From contig NTXX01000037.1 of NCBI GenBank assembly GCA_002559145.1, positions 1 to 50,791 on the forward strand: a stretch of 50,791 nucleotides of DNA, in the 5' to 3' direction. The position numbers and the translations under genes were made by a program. The notes under the pieces were generated by a model, which did no database searches, had not been told where the DNA came from, and worked only from the letters and a program-made list of their open reading frames with translations. Shown here in pieces: positions 26,813 to 34,916 of this stretch. Source of the stretch: Bacillus sp. AFS006103 (lineage in GTDB: Bacteria > Bacillota > Bacilli > Bacillales > Cytobacillaceae). Each line of letters opens with the position of its first letter. Positions within the stretch are counted from its first letter, which is position 1.

Positions 26813-27131
26813 CTTCAACATCAATTAAGAAGATTTTTTCCATAAAGCCCCCACGCTTTTCCGCCTTCCTTTGTCGAACTTCTTCTAGCTCGCTAAAAGA
26901 TACTCCATGACACTCTGCTAAAGCATAAATGATTTCCAATAAATCAGCTAACTCCTCAATGGCATCTGCATCATTTTTAGCATATAGGTATTCGTCGAGT
27001 TCTTCACGTGTCTTATTTCTTAGTTCTATTATGTATTCATGATTGTCTAATATTTTTGTGGAAAACCTTTTTCCTGTATTTCCGATGATTTCTGGTATAC
27101 GATCTCGAACTAGTTTGTTGTGTACGGGCAT
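26805..27131 (-). CDS. MazG-like nucleoside-triphosphate pyrophosphohydrolase
   Basis: 108 aa with GGAGGTACC 7 bases before the ATG. NKLVRDRIPEII at the N-terminus and the metal-binding helices E-E-x-x-E (TREELDEYL) and EELADLLEII (E..x..D) are typical of the short MazG-like/phosphoribosyl-ATP-pyrophosphohydrolase-like group. It hydrolyses NTPs or dNTPs to NMP and PPi. It is the first gene of a two-gene operon with the PLD-helicase and overlaps it, so nucleotide hydrolysis and helicase action may belong to one pathway. Confidence 0.87.
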   Translation of the reverse strand: MPVHNKLVRDRIPEIIGNTGKRFSTKILDNHEYIIELRNKTREELDEYLYAKNDADAIEELADLLEIIYALAECHGVSFSELEEVRQRKAEKRGGFMEKIFLIDVEDE

Positions 27132-27263
27132 TTAAGGTACCTCCAATATTGAAATAATACCTTTATTATATCGAACTTTGGAATAGATTAGGAACTATTA
27201 AAATGATTAAACCTTGGGTTACTTTAGTACTTTAATGATTTTTGTACTATTTCAAAATATGGC

Positions 27264-28068
27264 TTAAAACTCTTCATAAATCGCAGGATCTTGATTGTTT
27301 ATTCTGCCATTAGGGCGAGTTAATCCTGAAATCATGCTCATTTCTGATTCATTGAGGGAAAAGTCAAAAATAGATATATTTTCAAGCTGCCGTGCAGGTG
27401 ATGATGATTTAGGAATGGAAATGGCCCCAAGTTGATAGTGCCAGCGCAAAATAATTTGTGAAATTGACTTGTTATGATTGTCAGCAATCTTTTGAATGGT
27501 AACATTTTGTAACACTTGAATTGCTCGAGCTAATGGACTCCAGGATTCCGTTGCAATGTTATTTTCTTCATGCCATTTTCTTTGTGTTGCTTGGTTTCGC
27601 ACCTGTTTCCTTTTCTAAACGCTCCATATGTTCAGGTAAGAAATTACAGACACCAATCGAACGAATCAGTCCCGATTTTTTTGCCTCTATTAATGCTTGC
27701 CATGCTTCCACGTATGTATCCTGTTTAGGATTTGGCCAATGAATCAAATATAAATCATAATAATCTAGGTTGGCACGGTATAGCGATTCCTGAATGGTCG
27801 TAACTGCCTTTTCATAGGTTTGATAGCGACCTGGCAGTTTCGAAGTAATTATTAATTCCTCTCTTGGGACAGCGCTGCGTCGAACCGCTTCTCCAATCGT
27901 GCCTTCGTTTTCATAATTATAAACTGAATCTATTAATCTGTATCCACTCTCCACTGCGCTTATGATTGAATTGACTCCTTCCTTCCCTTTCAGTTTATAT
28001 GTACCCAACCCGATCACCGGTAACGCAAGCCCATCATTCAGTGTTATTTCTGGAATCAATTGAACCAT
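27264..28068 (-). pseudogene. aldo/keto reductase broken by an internal frameshifting deletion
   Basis: The N-terminal part (28068 to 27568) has GLGTYKL, catalytic Asp/Tyr (LIDSVYNYENE), Lys (ITSKLPG) and His (LIHWPNP). It then runs out of frame after EKETGAKP. The C-terminal part (27602 to 27264) picks up in another frame with NQATQRKWHEENNI.TESWSP and the IPKSSSP NADPH-binding loop. The usual VNQIELHPYF segment between them is missing, so roughly 35-45 bp were deleted. YtbE/YvgN-type enzymes reduce aldehydes with NADPH; this copy should be inactive. Confidence 0.85.
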
Positions 28069-28201
28069 AATGAATCACTCCTTTTGTAATGATTTAAGAT
28101 TAGCACAATTTGGATAATATTCACAAAAGAAAAAGCACTGGTTCAATAGAAAACCTTGACCCGCGCTTCAGTATCTCATTAAGTTCCAACCATTAAATCC
28201 C

Positions 28202-29053
28202 CTAAATTTCTAATCCTGCTATTCCAATTCCGCCAGGCCCAGCGTGTGTCGATATCATTGCGCCCGCTTGAATCCATGTTACATTTTTGAAACCTGTTTC
28301 TTTTGCGATTTCATCCATCCTCTGCTTAATCTTTTCATCAAGTCCGATCGAGTAAATAAGATACAGTTGTTCTTTATCCATGTTGTATTGGCCCAAATAA
28401 TCTCGGAAGAGTTTTTCCGAAACAATTTCCATTTTCCCACGATATTTTTTTGTTGAGACAAGATTTCCATCCATTAATTCAATACGCGGCTTAATTTTTA
28501 ACAAAGCTCCACCAAGATAAGCTAGATTACTAACTCGCCCTCCAGCTCTTAAAAATTCTAAACTTCCGGGAACGAATGCCAGTCTGGATTTAGGAACCTT
28601 TGATTCAATCATCACTACGAATTGGGCAGGGTCAATGGACGGTTCATTCTCTAATAAAGTAACCGCATACATCACAATCGCTGTTAATCCACCTGTTACG
28701 TTCAACGCATCAATTAGAAAAATATCCTCCAATTCTTCCGTTGCAATGATCGCATTTTGAAAGGAAGAAGATGCCTTTGACGTATACCCAATATGTATGA
28801 TGATACAATCTGGAAAATCGCTTTTAATCTTCTTGAAAAATTCAAGATACTCATGAGAATTTGTCGATGTTGTCGAGGGTATCTTTTTTGTCCGCTCGTA
28901 GTAGTCGTAAATATCCGTGACAGGTAACGTACCATCTAAGTAATCTTGCCCATCCATAATCACATGCATCGGAACTACTTGGACATTATGTTTATCAGCT
29001 AATTCTTCTGGTAAATCCGCACCACTCTCTGTCGTCAATATTATTCTTCTCAT
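28202..29053 (-). CDS. DegV-family fatty-acid-binding protein
   Basis: 283 aa. The N-terminal domain has TTESGADLPEELA and the lid region, followed by TSTNSHEYLEFF and IGYTSKASSSFQNA. The C-terminal domain has SLEFLRAGGRVS, MDGNLVSTKKYRGK and the closing HAGPGGIGIAGLEI. DegV proteins bind a fatty acid and in Firmicutes can serve as FakB, presenting it to the kinase FakA for phosphorylation. No fakA is in the window. Monocistronic. Confidence 0.92.
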   Translation of the reverse strand: MRRIILTTESGADLPEELADKHNVQVVPMHVIMDGQDYLDGTLPVTDIYDYYERTKKIPSTTSTNSHEYLEFFKKIKSDFPDCIIIHIGYTSKASSSFQNAIIATEELEDIFLIDALNVTGGLTAIVMYAVTLLENEPSIDPAQFVVMIESKVPKSRLAFVPGSLEFLRAGGRVSNLAYLGGALLKIKPRIELMDGNLVSTKKYRGKMEIVSEKLFRDYLGQYNMDKEQLYLIYSIGLDEKIKQRMDEIAKETGFKNVTWIQAGAMISTHAGPGGIGIAGLEI

Positions 29054-29182
29054 AAATATCCCCCACTTCTATATAAAAAGACTCTCAATACGTTTTATGT
29101 TCTTCTCTACTATATCTTATAAGATGGCTTGGCTACACACATATCCAGAAGTATATATTAGTGTTTAAGTGGCCCCCCACTC

Positions 29183-29614
29183 TCACATCCATCCTTCTCT
29201 CTTAAAATACCCCGCTATAGCTGGAATACTATCGAATTCCTTCCTCATGTCCCGAAACGAAATCGCATCATTTCCTCTATCGAGCTGGAAATCTAGCGAA
29301 TACTCGTGACAGTTCATTGGGTTTTGATGGAATTTATTGAAATAAAATTGGATTGCCTCTTGCTGACTAGCTGCAAAGATAAAGACAAAATCCGTCTGGT
29401 TCATCTTCAGTGAGTAGATACCAACTTTATGAAAACCTAATGTATTGTTTTGAAACATTTCTCTTACTTTCTGATGATCTGCTTGTTCTAAGTCTATTTT
29501 AGATATGTTATCATCTAAAGTAATTTTCTGCTCAGCAAGTAAATGATGGATGTAATAGCCCAAGGAGGCTTCTTCGTAATAGAAACAATCCATATAAAGC
29601 TCTTTGACAATCAT
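29183..29614 (-). CDS. hypothetical protein downstream of a replicative helicase gene
   Basis: 143 aa with AGGTG about 9 bases before the ATG. Soluble, mixed alpha/beta, rich in Phe, Tyr and Gln; I recognise no domain. It follows the DnaB-like gene by 42 bp on the same strand and is probably the last gene of the DnaD/DnaB operon. Confidence 0.6.
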   Translation of the reverse strand: MIVKELYMDCFYYEEASLGYYIHHLLAEQKITLDDNISKIDLEQADHQKVREMFQNNTLGFHKVGIYSLKMNQTDFVFIFAASQQEAIQFYFNKFHQNPMNCHEYSLDFQLDRGNDAISFRDMRKEFDSIPAIAGYFKREGWM

Positions 29615-29656
29615 GTGATCACACCTCGAAATAAGATATTTTTGGCTAAATAGCAG

Positions 29657-30916
29657 TTATACAAGCGTTGGACTTTCCTTCTGCTCCTCAATTCTTCCTG
29701 TATTCACGTTGTAATTGACAGGGATGCTACCTACTGGACCATTTCGGTTTTTCGAGACAATGATTTCAAGGGAATGATTGTCCGTTTCCTTGTTGTAATA
29801 GGCTTCACGATATAAGAACAAAATGACATCTGCGTCCTGTTCCACACTGCCCGATTCCCGGATATCAGACATCATCGGTCGTTTATCGGCTCTTGATTCC
29901 ACCGAACGATTTAATTGGGCCAAACAAATGATAGGACAATCAAAATCCTTTGCCATCGTTTTAAGAGATTTGGAAATTTCCGATACTTGTAAATGGGAAT
30001 TCCCTCCATAAGCTTGACCCGATTGAATCAGTGTTAAGTAATCGATAAAAAGGATCGGTTTCTTGTACGGAAATTGGCTCATTAGCTTTCTCGTTTTCGC
30101 TCTCATTTCAGCCATCGTTTGTCCCGCCCCATCAAAAATCTGCATATGGGTTTCAGAGAGTTTACCAATCACATCCGACCATTTATTCTTTTGGATTTCA
30201 TTCAGCATTCTTTTTGGATCCCGCATTTTTGTGCGGTTAAAGCCCCCTGTTGAAGCCATTAATCGCGAGGTAATCAACTTTTCAGGCATTTCTAAGGAAA
30301 AGATGAGTGGCAGAAACCCGGCCCAACCCGTCATCTTCGCAAAATGAAGCATCACGTCGGATTTTCCCATGGATGGTCTGGCTGCTAGAATCGTCACTTC
30401 CCCGCCCTGAAAGCCTCCCGTTATTTCGTCGAGCTCCTTGATACCCGTTGTTGCACTTCCTTGCGAGATTCGATCTTCCCAGGGTGCTTCATAGATATCT
30501 ACCAATGCTTGTTGTAAGGATGTATGATCGTCCATCTTCAGTTGGTTAATTTTATCGAGTTCAGCAAGGACTTTCGAAATGGACCAATCATTCATGGCTG
30601 CAAGCGTTAAGATACTTCTCTTTTCTCGTTCCTTCCACAGATCAAGAATCAGCTTCTCCATCCCGTCAAATTTCTCTAGATTTGCAAACGATAACAGCTC
30701 CGATAAGTAAGACATTCCTCCTAATGATTGGAGGTCGGGTAGGGTTGTAAATGTGATCAAATCGATATTCTTACCCGCTTGATTTAACTCTAGCATTCGT
30801 CGCATGATTTCTTGATGCCTTGTACTTTCTAGCTGTTCCGGTTGAATAACGGTATCTTGGAGTAAATACTCTGCCTTCATCAAGGTTCCTAAAAATGCCT
30901 TTTCAGCGATACTCAT
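29657..30916 (-). CDS. DnaB-like replicative DNA helicase (phage-type)
   Basis: 419 aa. A short N-terminal helical domain (about 1-125; EKAFLGTLM, GGMSYLSELL) precedes the RecA-like motor with Walker A ARPSMGKS (179-186), LIFSLEMPE, ILFIDYLTLIQ (Walker B) and ICLAQLNRSVESRADKRPMMSDIRESGSVEQDAD (by positions about 330-363), the DnaB C-terminal signature. It hexamerises and unwinds DNA at forks. It overlaps the DnaD-like loader gene by 4 bp. It differs from the housekeeping DnaC/DnaB of Bacillus in being shorter (about 450 aa usual) and in its neighbours, pointing to a phage or mobile-element origin. Confidence 0.9.
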   Translation of the reverse strand: MSIAEKAFLGTLMKAEYLLQDTVIQPEQLESTRHQEIMRRMLELNQAGKNIDLITFTTLPDLQSLGGMSYLSELLSFANLEKFDGMEKLILDLWKEREKRSILTLAAMNDWSISKVLAELDKINQLKMDDHTSLQQALVDIYEAPWEDRISQGSATTGIKELDEITGGFQGGEVTILAARPSMGKSDVMLHFAKMTGWAGFLPLIFSLEMPEKLITSRLMASTGGFNRTKMRDPKRMLNEIQKNKWSDVIGKLSETHMQIFDGAGQTMAEMRAKTRKLMSQFPYKKPILFIDYLTLIQSGQAYGGNSHLQVSEISKSLKTMAKDFDCPIICLAQLNRSVESRADKRPMMSDIRESGSVEQDADVILFLYREAYYNKETDNHSLEIIVSKNRNGPVGSIPVNYNVNTGRIEEQKESPTLV

Positions 30917-31932
30917 TCCTCTTCACCTGCCGTAATGTCAAGTTTAAATCGACCTGGAATCGGTCTTCCGCCAGGAACCGTTTCATGTGATTGCCTATGC
31001 TTTGGTATGGACTTTTGGTTCTCGTAATGTGAATCAATATCTGCTACGGTCAGTAAAGATTCATTTTCCCAGTTCTTCAGTATCCCCATCACATAGCTCA
31101 GCCTTCGCTTGTTATTGGCACAAGCAATATTCATCGCTTTTAGAATCACCTCTTTTGGCTGTAAGAAGCTAGAATCATCTAACCAAGCTAACAGCTGCTC
31201 TTTTCCATTCATGTTTGAGAAACCAAATCCATTGTTGTCCCAAAACTCAATAATTTCTTTTACATCGACAAGTTTTTGGTTATTATGTATGGAATCGTCA
31301 CGATCTGGAATACTCTCCATTTGGGGATAAAGAACTTCTTGTTGTTTTTCTTTTTCTTTATCTTCTTCTCTATCTTCTTCTCTTTCTTCTTCTTGTCCAC
31401 GTATGGTATGTTGATTGGTCAACGTATCGTCAATTTCTTTCCAATCAAGAGTTTGATCCGTAAGGTTCTCATCTTGGTCACTTATATCCTTGCTGAAATT
31501 AAACTCTTCTGTTTTACCAAAAGATTCATATAGGCTGCGGATATCCTTTTTTAGAATCAACTCTGAAACATATTGAATTAATGAAGCATCCTTGACAGTT
31601 TTTAATTCGGAACAAATACAATCCATCATTGGTTTCCCCCCTTTATCAAAGTTATTTTCCCCCCAGTTTTTAATGGCCAGCTCTCTCGTTTCAGGATTGT
31701 AACGGATCAGCTGGTGGTGGGTGATGAATCGTTCCATTAATGCATGAACACTTTCAATCGAATAGCCCATATCAAAGGCCATCTGTTTTTTTGTAATTTG
31801 ATAGATTCCAATTTGAGTACTACGCTGATTCGTTAAAAGATATAAATAAAAGTATCTGTCCTCTGGTGTCATTTCCTCCGAAACCATTGGATCCATCCAA
31901 AAATCAATACGCACTTTTCTAAACTTTGCCAT
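30913..31932 (-). CDS. DnaD-domain phage-type replication initiator/helicase loader
   Basis: 339 aa from the ATG at 31932; a TTG two codons upstream is possible. The N-terminal winged-helix region (about 5-115; DFWMDPMVSEEMTPEDRYFYLYLLTN by positions 11-36) is as in phage replisome organisers. A charged linker rich in Glu/Gln/Lys follows (about 165-215), then a DnaB_2/DnaD C-terminal domain (about 225-300; FGFSNMNGKEQLLAWLDD, MGILKNWENE). Such proteins bind the origin and load the DnaB helicase, whose gene overlaps the 3' end by 4 bp. No integrase, Cro/CI or structural phage gene is nearby. Confidence 0.88.
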   Translation of the reverse strand: MAKFRKVRIDFWMDPMVSEEMTPEDRYFYLYLLTNQRSTQIGIYQITKKQMAFDMGYSIESVHALMERFITHHQLIRYNPETRELAIKNWGENNFDKGGKPMMDCICSELKTVKDASLIQYVSELILKKDIRSLYESFGKTEEFNFSKDISDQDENLTDQTLDWKEIDDTLTNQHTIRGQEEEREEDREEDKEKEKQQEVLYPQMESIPDRDDSIHNNQKLVDVKEIIEFWDNNGFGFSNMNGKEQLLAWLDDSSFLQPKEVILKAMNIACANNKRRLSYVMGILKNWENESLLTVADIDSHYENQKSIPKHRQSHETVPGGRPIPGRFKLDITAGEEE

Positions 31933-32068
31933 CCTCAACCACTACCCTTCTTCTGAATAATACCTTCATCTTTATATAGAAATAACTGATTAAAAAGGTC
32001 ATAGAATTTTCATTAAGAAGTGAATATTTTATGAAACCTTTTTATACCTTGTCCGTTACGAAGACTAA

Positions 32069-32206
32069 TGTAAAAGCGCCGTCCCGTACTTTTACAATAG
32101 CGAGATTAGCAGCTGAATGCGAATCACCAAAAATCAAATTTGAAGCCCATTTCGTTGTCAAAACGTCTAAAAAGGCCACCAAATTTGATTTTTGGTGGCC
32201 TTTTTT
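32069..32206. other. overlapping inverted repeats upstream of the replication module
   Basis: The 412-bp gap between the DnaD gene and the TatD gene holds three structures. TGTAAAAG/CTTTTACA lies at about 32070-32097. A perfect 18-bp inverted repeat pairs 32125-32142 with 32180-32197. A 10-bp stem GGCCACCAAA/TTTGGTGGCC (32174-32183 with 32191-32200) is flanked by TTTTTT on the plus strand and TTTTT on the minus strand. The second and third share bases, so they are mutually exclusive. The third alone is a good bidirectional terminator. The whole could be an attenuator, antisense RNA region or origin. Confidence 0.6.
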
Positions 32207-32308
32207 GATGTTTTGGTCATTTTTTAACATTTTTTAAAATCAAGGTCATTTATTAACTATTTTCACTGGAACATTATGAATCCATAGGTTTCCTGTTCAA
32301 TATTTACA

Positions 32309-32345
32309 AAAATAAAGAAAGCTACCAATGTTTGATCGGTAGCTT
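32309..32345 (-). terminator. intrinsic terminator of the thiamine-precursor operon
   Basis: AAGCTACC / GGTAGCTT stem starting at the TatD stop codon, followed on the minus strand by TCTTTATTTTTG. Confidence 0.8.
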
Positions 32346-33112
32346 CAAGTTGGTATTTGGTAAAACCCTTTTGTGTTTTGGTGTAAGACATCTGAAACTT
32401 CCTCTGCGGAAAGTTTCTTAATCAGTGCGATTTTCCAAATGGATTCCTCCATCATATGGGGATGGGTCATTTTCCCTGCAAACGGACCTTCAAATGGCCA
32501 AGGACCATCTGTTTCAACCATCATGAGCTCGAGAGGATAGAAACTGGCAAGCTGCTGGATTTCTTGTTCATATACCACATCCGGGGTAATAGAAATATGG
32601 TAGCCGTTTCTTATCATTCGATCTATTGTTTTCTGATCTCCTTTAAACCAATGAAAATGCGCTTTGGAAACCGAATATTTTTCGAGAAGGTCACAAACGA
32701 GAGGTGCATCGTCGTAAACAGCATGAAGAACAATTGGTTTGTCCCATATTTTCGCCTTACTTATAAAAACTTCTAATACTTCAAGATAAGGAGCAATCGA
32801 AATCCCGCTCTCTTGCCTTAGGTAGAATGGAAGCCCCACCTCACCTACAGCAATCATATCATCAAGGTGGTCGTCCATCCAATTTAGCAGCACGTTCAGC
32901 TCGTTTTCAGAAGGCAATGCCTGTTCTGGATGGTATCCAAATGCAGGTTTTACCTTTGGATATTTTTGTGAAAGCAACAGGTTTCTTTTACTGGAATCCA
33001 AATGAAAGGATACAGAAATCAAGGCATCGATACGGGCAGAATCCAAAACAATCCGTTTGATTTCCTCATCCCTGTAGCGATCCAAATGGATATGAGCATC
33101 GATCATGTTCAT
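32345..33112 (-). CDS. TatD-family metal-dependent hydrolase
   Basis: 255 aa TIM-barrel. The N-terminal metal motif is DAHIHLD (5-11), with GYHPEQ near 59, a conserved Glu in AVGEVGL, PIVLHAVYDD (metal His), HFHWFKG and the closing ETDGPWP Asp. TatD enzymes are nucleases or amidohydrolase-like hydrolases. The start codon overlaps the ThiZ stop by 4 bp, making it the last gene of the riboswitch-controlled ThiXYZ operon. A role in processing an imported pyrimidine precursor (for example deformylation) is possible but unproven. Confidence 0.87.
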   Translation of the reverse strand: MNMIDAHIHLDRYRDEEIKRIVLDSARIDALISVSFHLDSSKRNLLLSQKYPKVKPAFGYHPEQALPSENELNVLLNWMDDHLDDMIAVGEVGLPFYLRQESGISIAPYLEVLEVFISKAKIWDKPIVLHAVYDDAPLVCDLLEKYSVSKAHFHWFKGDQKTIDRMIRNGYHISITPDVVYEQEIQQLASFYPLELMMVETDGPWPFEGPFAGKMTHPHMMEESIWKIALIKKLSAEEVSDVLHQNTKGFYQIPT

Positions 33113-33849
33113 TTGCCTTCACCTACTAATTGGTAGTATACATCCCTTTTCCTTTGAATAAAGTTTTCATCTAGCAGTATACTTTCGTGACGCGGCCTGT
33201 CAAAGGGAACCTCTAGGGTTGAAACCACCTTTGCTTGCTTACCAGAAAGCATCATCACTCGATCGGATAAAAACAGTGCTTCCTCAATATTGTGAGTAAT
33301 AAAAAGAATGGTCCTTCGATGTGATTCCCACATGTCCAATAACCATTTCTGCATTTCAAACCGGGTTAGCTCATCTAAAGCTGAAAAAGGCTCATCAAGA
33401 CAGATCACTTCTTGTGGGCTCAATAAGGCACGGATAAAAGCAGCCCGCTGCTTCATTCCTCCCGATAGCATGTGAGGATAGGCGTTTTCATCATCAGAGA
33501 GTCCTGCAATCGCCAACATTTCTCGTGCTGCTTCTACATCTTTTTTACCCTGAAGTTCTTGGCCAAGAAGGACATTTTCAAGGATCGTCCTCCACGGAAA
33601 AAGAGAAGAAGTTTGAGGCATATAACTAATAAAACCACGCTTGCCATTAATGGACTGGCCGTCTAATAGAATCTCCCCTTCATCTGGGGAAAGAATCCCT
33701 CCAATTAAATTAAAAATGGTGCTTTTCCCACTACCTGAAGGGCCAATAATCGAAACAAATTCATTTTTATGAATGGAAAAATCAAGGTCTTTTAGTACTT
33801 CCTTTTGCCCGAAACGTTTCGAAACGTTTTGAAAACGAAGATAGCTCAT
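33109..33849 (-). CDS. thiZ: ABC transporter ATP-binding protein, HMP-precursor uptake (ThiZ-like)
   Basis: 246 aa. Walker A is GPSGSGKS (36-43), the Q-loop MPQTSSLFPW, the signature LSGGMKQRAAF, and Walker B VICLDEPFSALDE, with the H-loop in LFITHNIEEAL. It belongs to the nitrate/sulfonate/taurine (SsuB/TauB) type that includes ThiZ. It energises the ThiX permease encoded directly upstream (4-bp overlap). Substrate assignment rests on the TPP riboswitch and the ThiY and DUF77 neighbours. Confidence 0.88.
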   Translation of the reverse strand: MSYLRFQNVSKRFGQKEVLKDLDFSIHKNEFVSIIGPSGSGKSTIFNLIGGILSPDEGEILLDGQSINGKRGFISYMPQTSSLFPWRTILENVLLGQELQGKKDVEAAREMLAIAGLSDDENAYPHMLSGGMKQRAAFIRALLSPQEVICLDEPFSALDELTRFEMQKWLLDMWESHRRTILFITHNIEEALFLSDRVMMLSGKQAKVVSTLEVPFDRPRHESILLDENFIQRKRDVYYQLVGEGK

Positions 33850-34616
33850 TTTTTCTCATCCCCTTTCGGCTGCCAGCAAACCACTCTTCGTTCCATAAAA
33901 ACGATAAAAAAGAAAAAGAAGAGGCTTAAGAACATGATGGTAAAAATGGCAACGAATACCCGGTCCGTTCGAAAAGACGACGATGCGAATGTCATGAAGA
34001 CACCGATTCCCTGCTTAGCACCAAGCCATTCAGAAATAACGGCACCCATTACACTATATGTGGCTGAAACCTTAAAGCCAGAAAAAATCGAGGGCATGGA
34101 TGACGGCAACTCCAATTTCCAAAAAAGCTGTGTTTTGGATGCACCTGCCATCCTCATATAATGCTTCAACTCTGAAGGGGTTTGGCTAAATCCATCCAAG
34201 GCAGCCACTGTAATAGGAAAGAAACAAACAAGGGTGATGACAATCATTTTGGGCAATAAGCCAAACCCAAACCAAATCACCAACAGTGGAGCAAGAACGA
34301 TAATGGGAACATTTTGCGATAAAATCAACAATGGATAAAAAGAATCTCTTAAAACAGGGACCAGATGGAATAAAATGGCGACTGCCAGTCCAATCGATGC
34401 TCCAACTACAAATCCATATAATGAAATTTTAACCGTTGAAAACACATCTGGATAAAAATCATGCCAACCGGCAATGGCCTCTGTGAAAATCTTCGATGGC
34501 GGCGGAAGAAGCCAATCCGGCACTCCTGTTAATTTAACGACCATCTCCCAAATGACAAACAAAAGGAGGAGAACCAAAATCGGTCTCCACCCTTTTACAA
34601 GATTCTTCCTCATCAT
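33846..34616 (-). CDS. thiX: ABC transporter permease, HMP-precursor uptake (ThiX-like)
   Basis: 256 aa with six hydrophobic helices and the BPD_transp_1 EAA-type loop (AALDGFSQTPSELKHYMRMAGA). The N-terminal part ELTGVPDWLLPPPS-like (here KLTGVPDWLLPPPSKIF) is usual for SsuC/ThiX permeases. It overlaps both neighbours by 4 bp, so the operon is translated as a coupled unit. Together with ThiY and ThiZ it imports formylaminopyrimidine or HMP from thiamine breakdown. Confidence 0.88.
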   Translation of the reverse strand: MMRKNLVKGWRPILVLLLLFVIWEMVVKLTGVPDWLLPPPSKIFTEAIAGWHDFYPDVFSTVKISLYGFVVGASIGLAVAILFHLVPVLRDSFYPLLILSQNVPIIVLAPLLVIWFGFGLLPKMIVITLVCFFPITVAALDGFSQTPSELKHYMRMAGASKTQLFWKLELPSSMPSIFSGFKVSATYSVMGAVISEWLGAKQGIGVFMTFASSSFRTDRVFVAIFTIMFLSLFFFFFIVFMERRVVCWQPKGDEKK

Positions 34617-34903
34617 CGATATTTTCCCGTTAAGTCATCCATGGTAATCCCTGTTGGCTGATAAAGGATTTTCACTTGAGAAATGACATTTTTGCTTCCC
34701 ATTTCAATCATTCGTTCATTCATTTTTGAAATCACCGTAAATAATTCGTGCAGTTCGCCTTCCATGGTTGTTTCTAACGGGTGTACCTCATATTTCACAC
34801 CAGATTCAGCAATGACTTTAATCGCTTCATCAACGTATGGAATAACATCTTCGCCATTCTTTGTTTTCGGAATGATTTGTATGCTGATTAATGAATTCGC
34901 CAT
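34613..34903 (-). CDS. MTH1187/YkoF-family thiamine-binding protein (DUF77)
   Basis: 96 aa, single ferredoxin-like domain: SLISIQIIPKTKNGEDVIPYVDEAIKVI (residues 3-30), then YEVHPLETTMEGELHELF with the conserved Glu-Thr-Thr, and SQVKILYQPTG. Such proteins form tetramers and bind thiamine or HMP. It lies between the ThiY and ThiX genes (13-bp gap and 4-bp overlap), matching its frequent linkage to thiamine transporters. Confidence 0.9.
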   Translation of the reverse strand: MANSLISIQIIPKTKNGEDVIPYVDEAIKVIAESGVKYEVHPLETTMEGELHELFTVISKMNERMIEMGSKNVISQVKILYQPTGITMDDLTGKYR

Positions 34904-34916
34904 GTTTTTCTACCCC

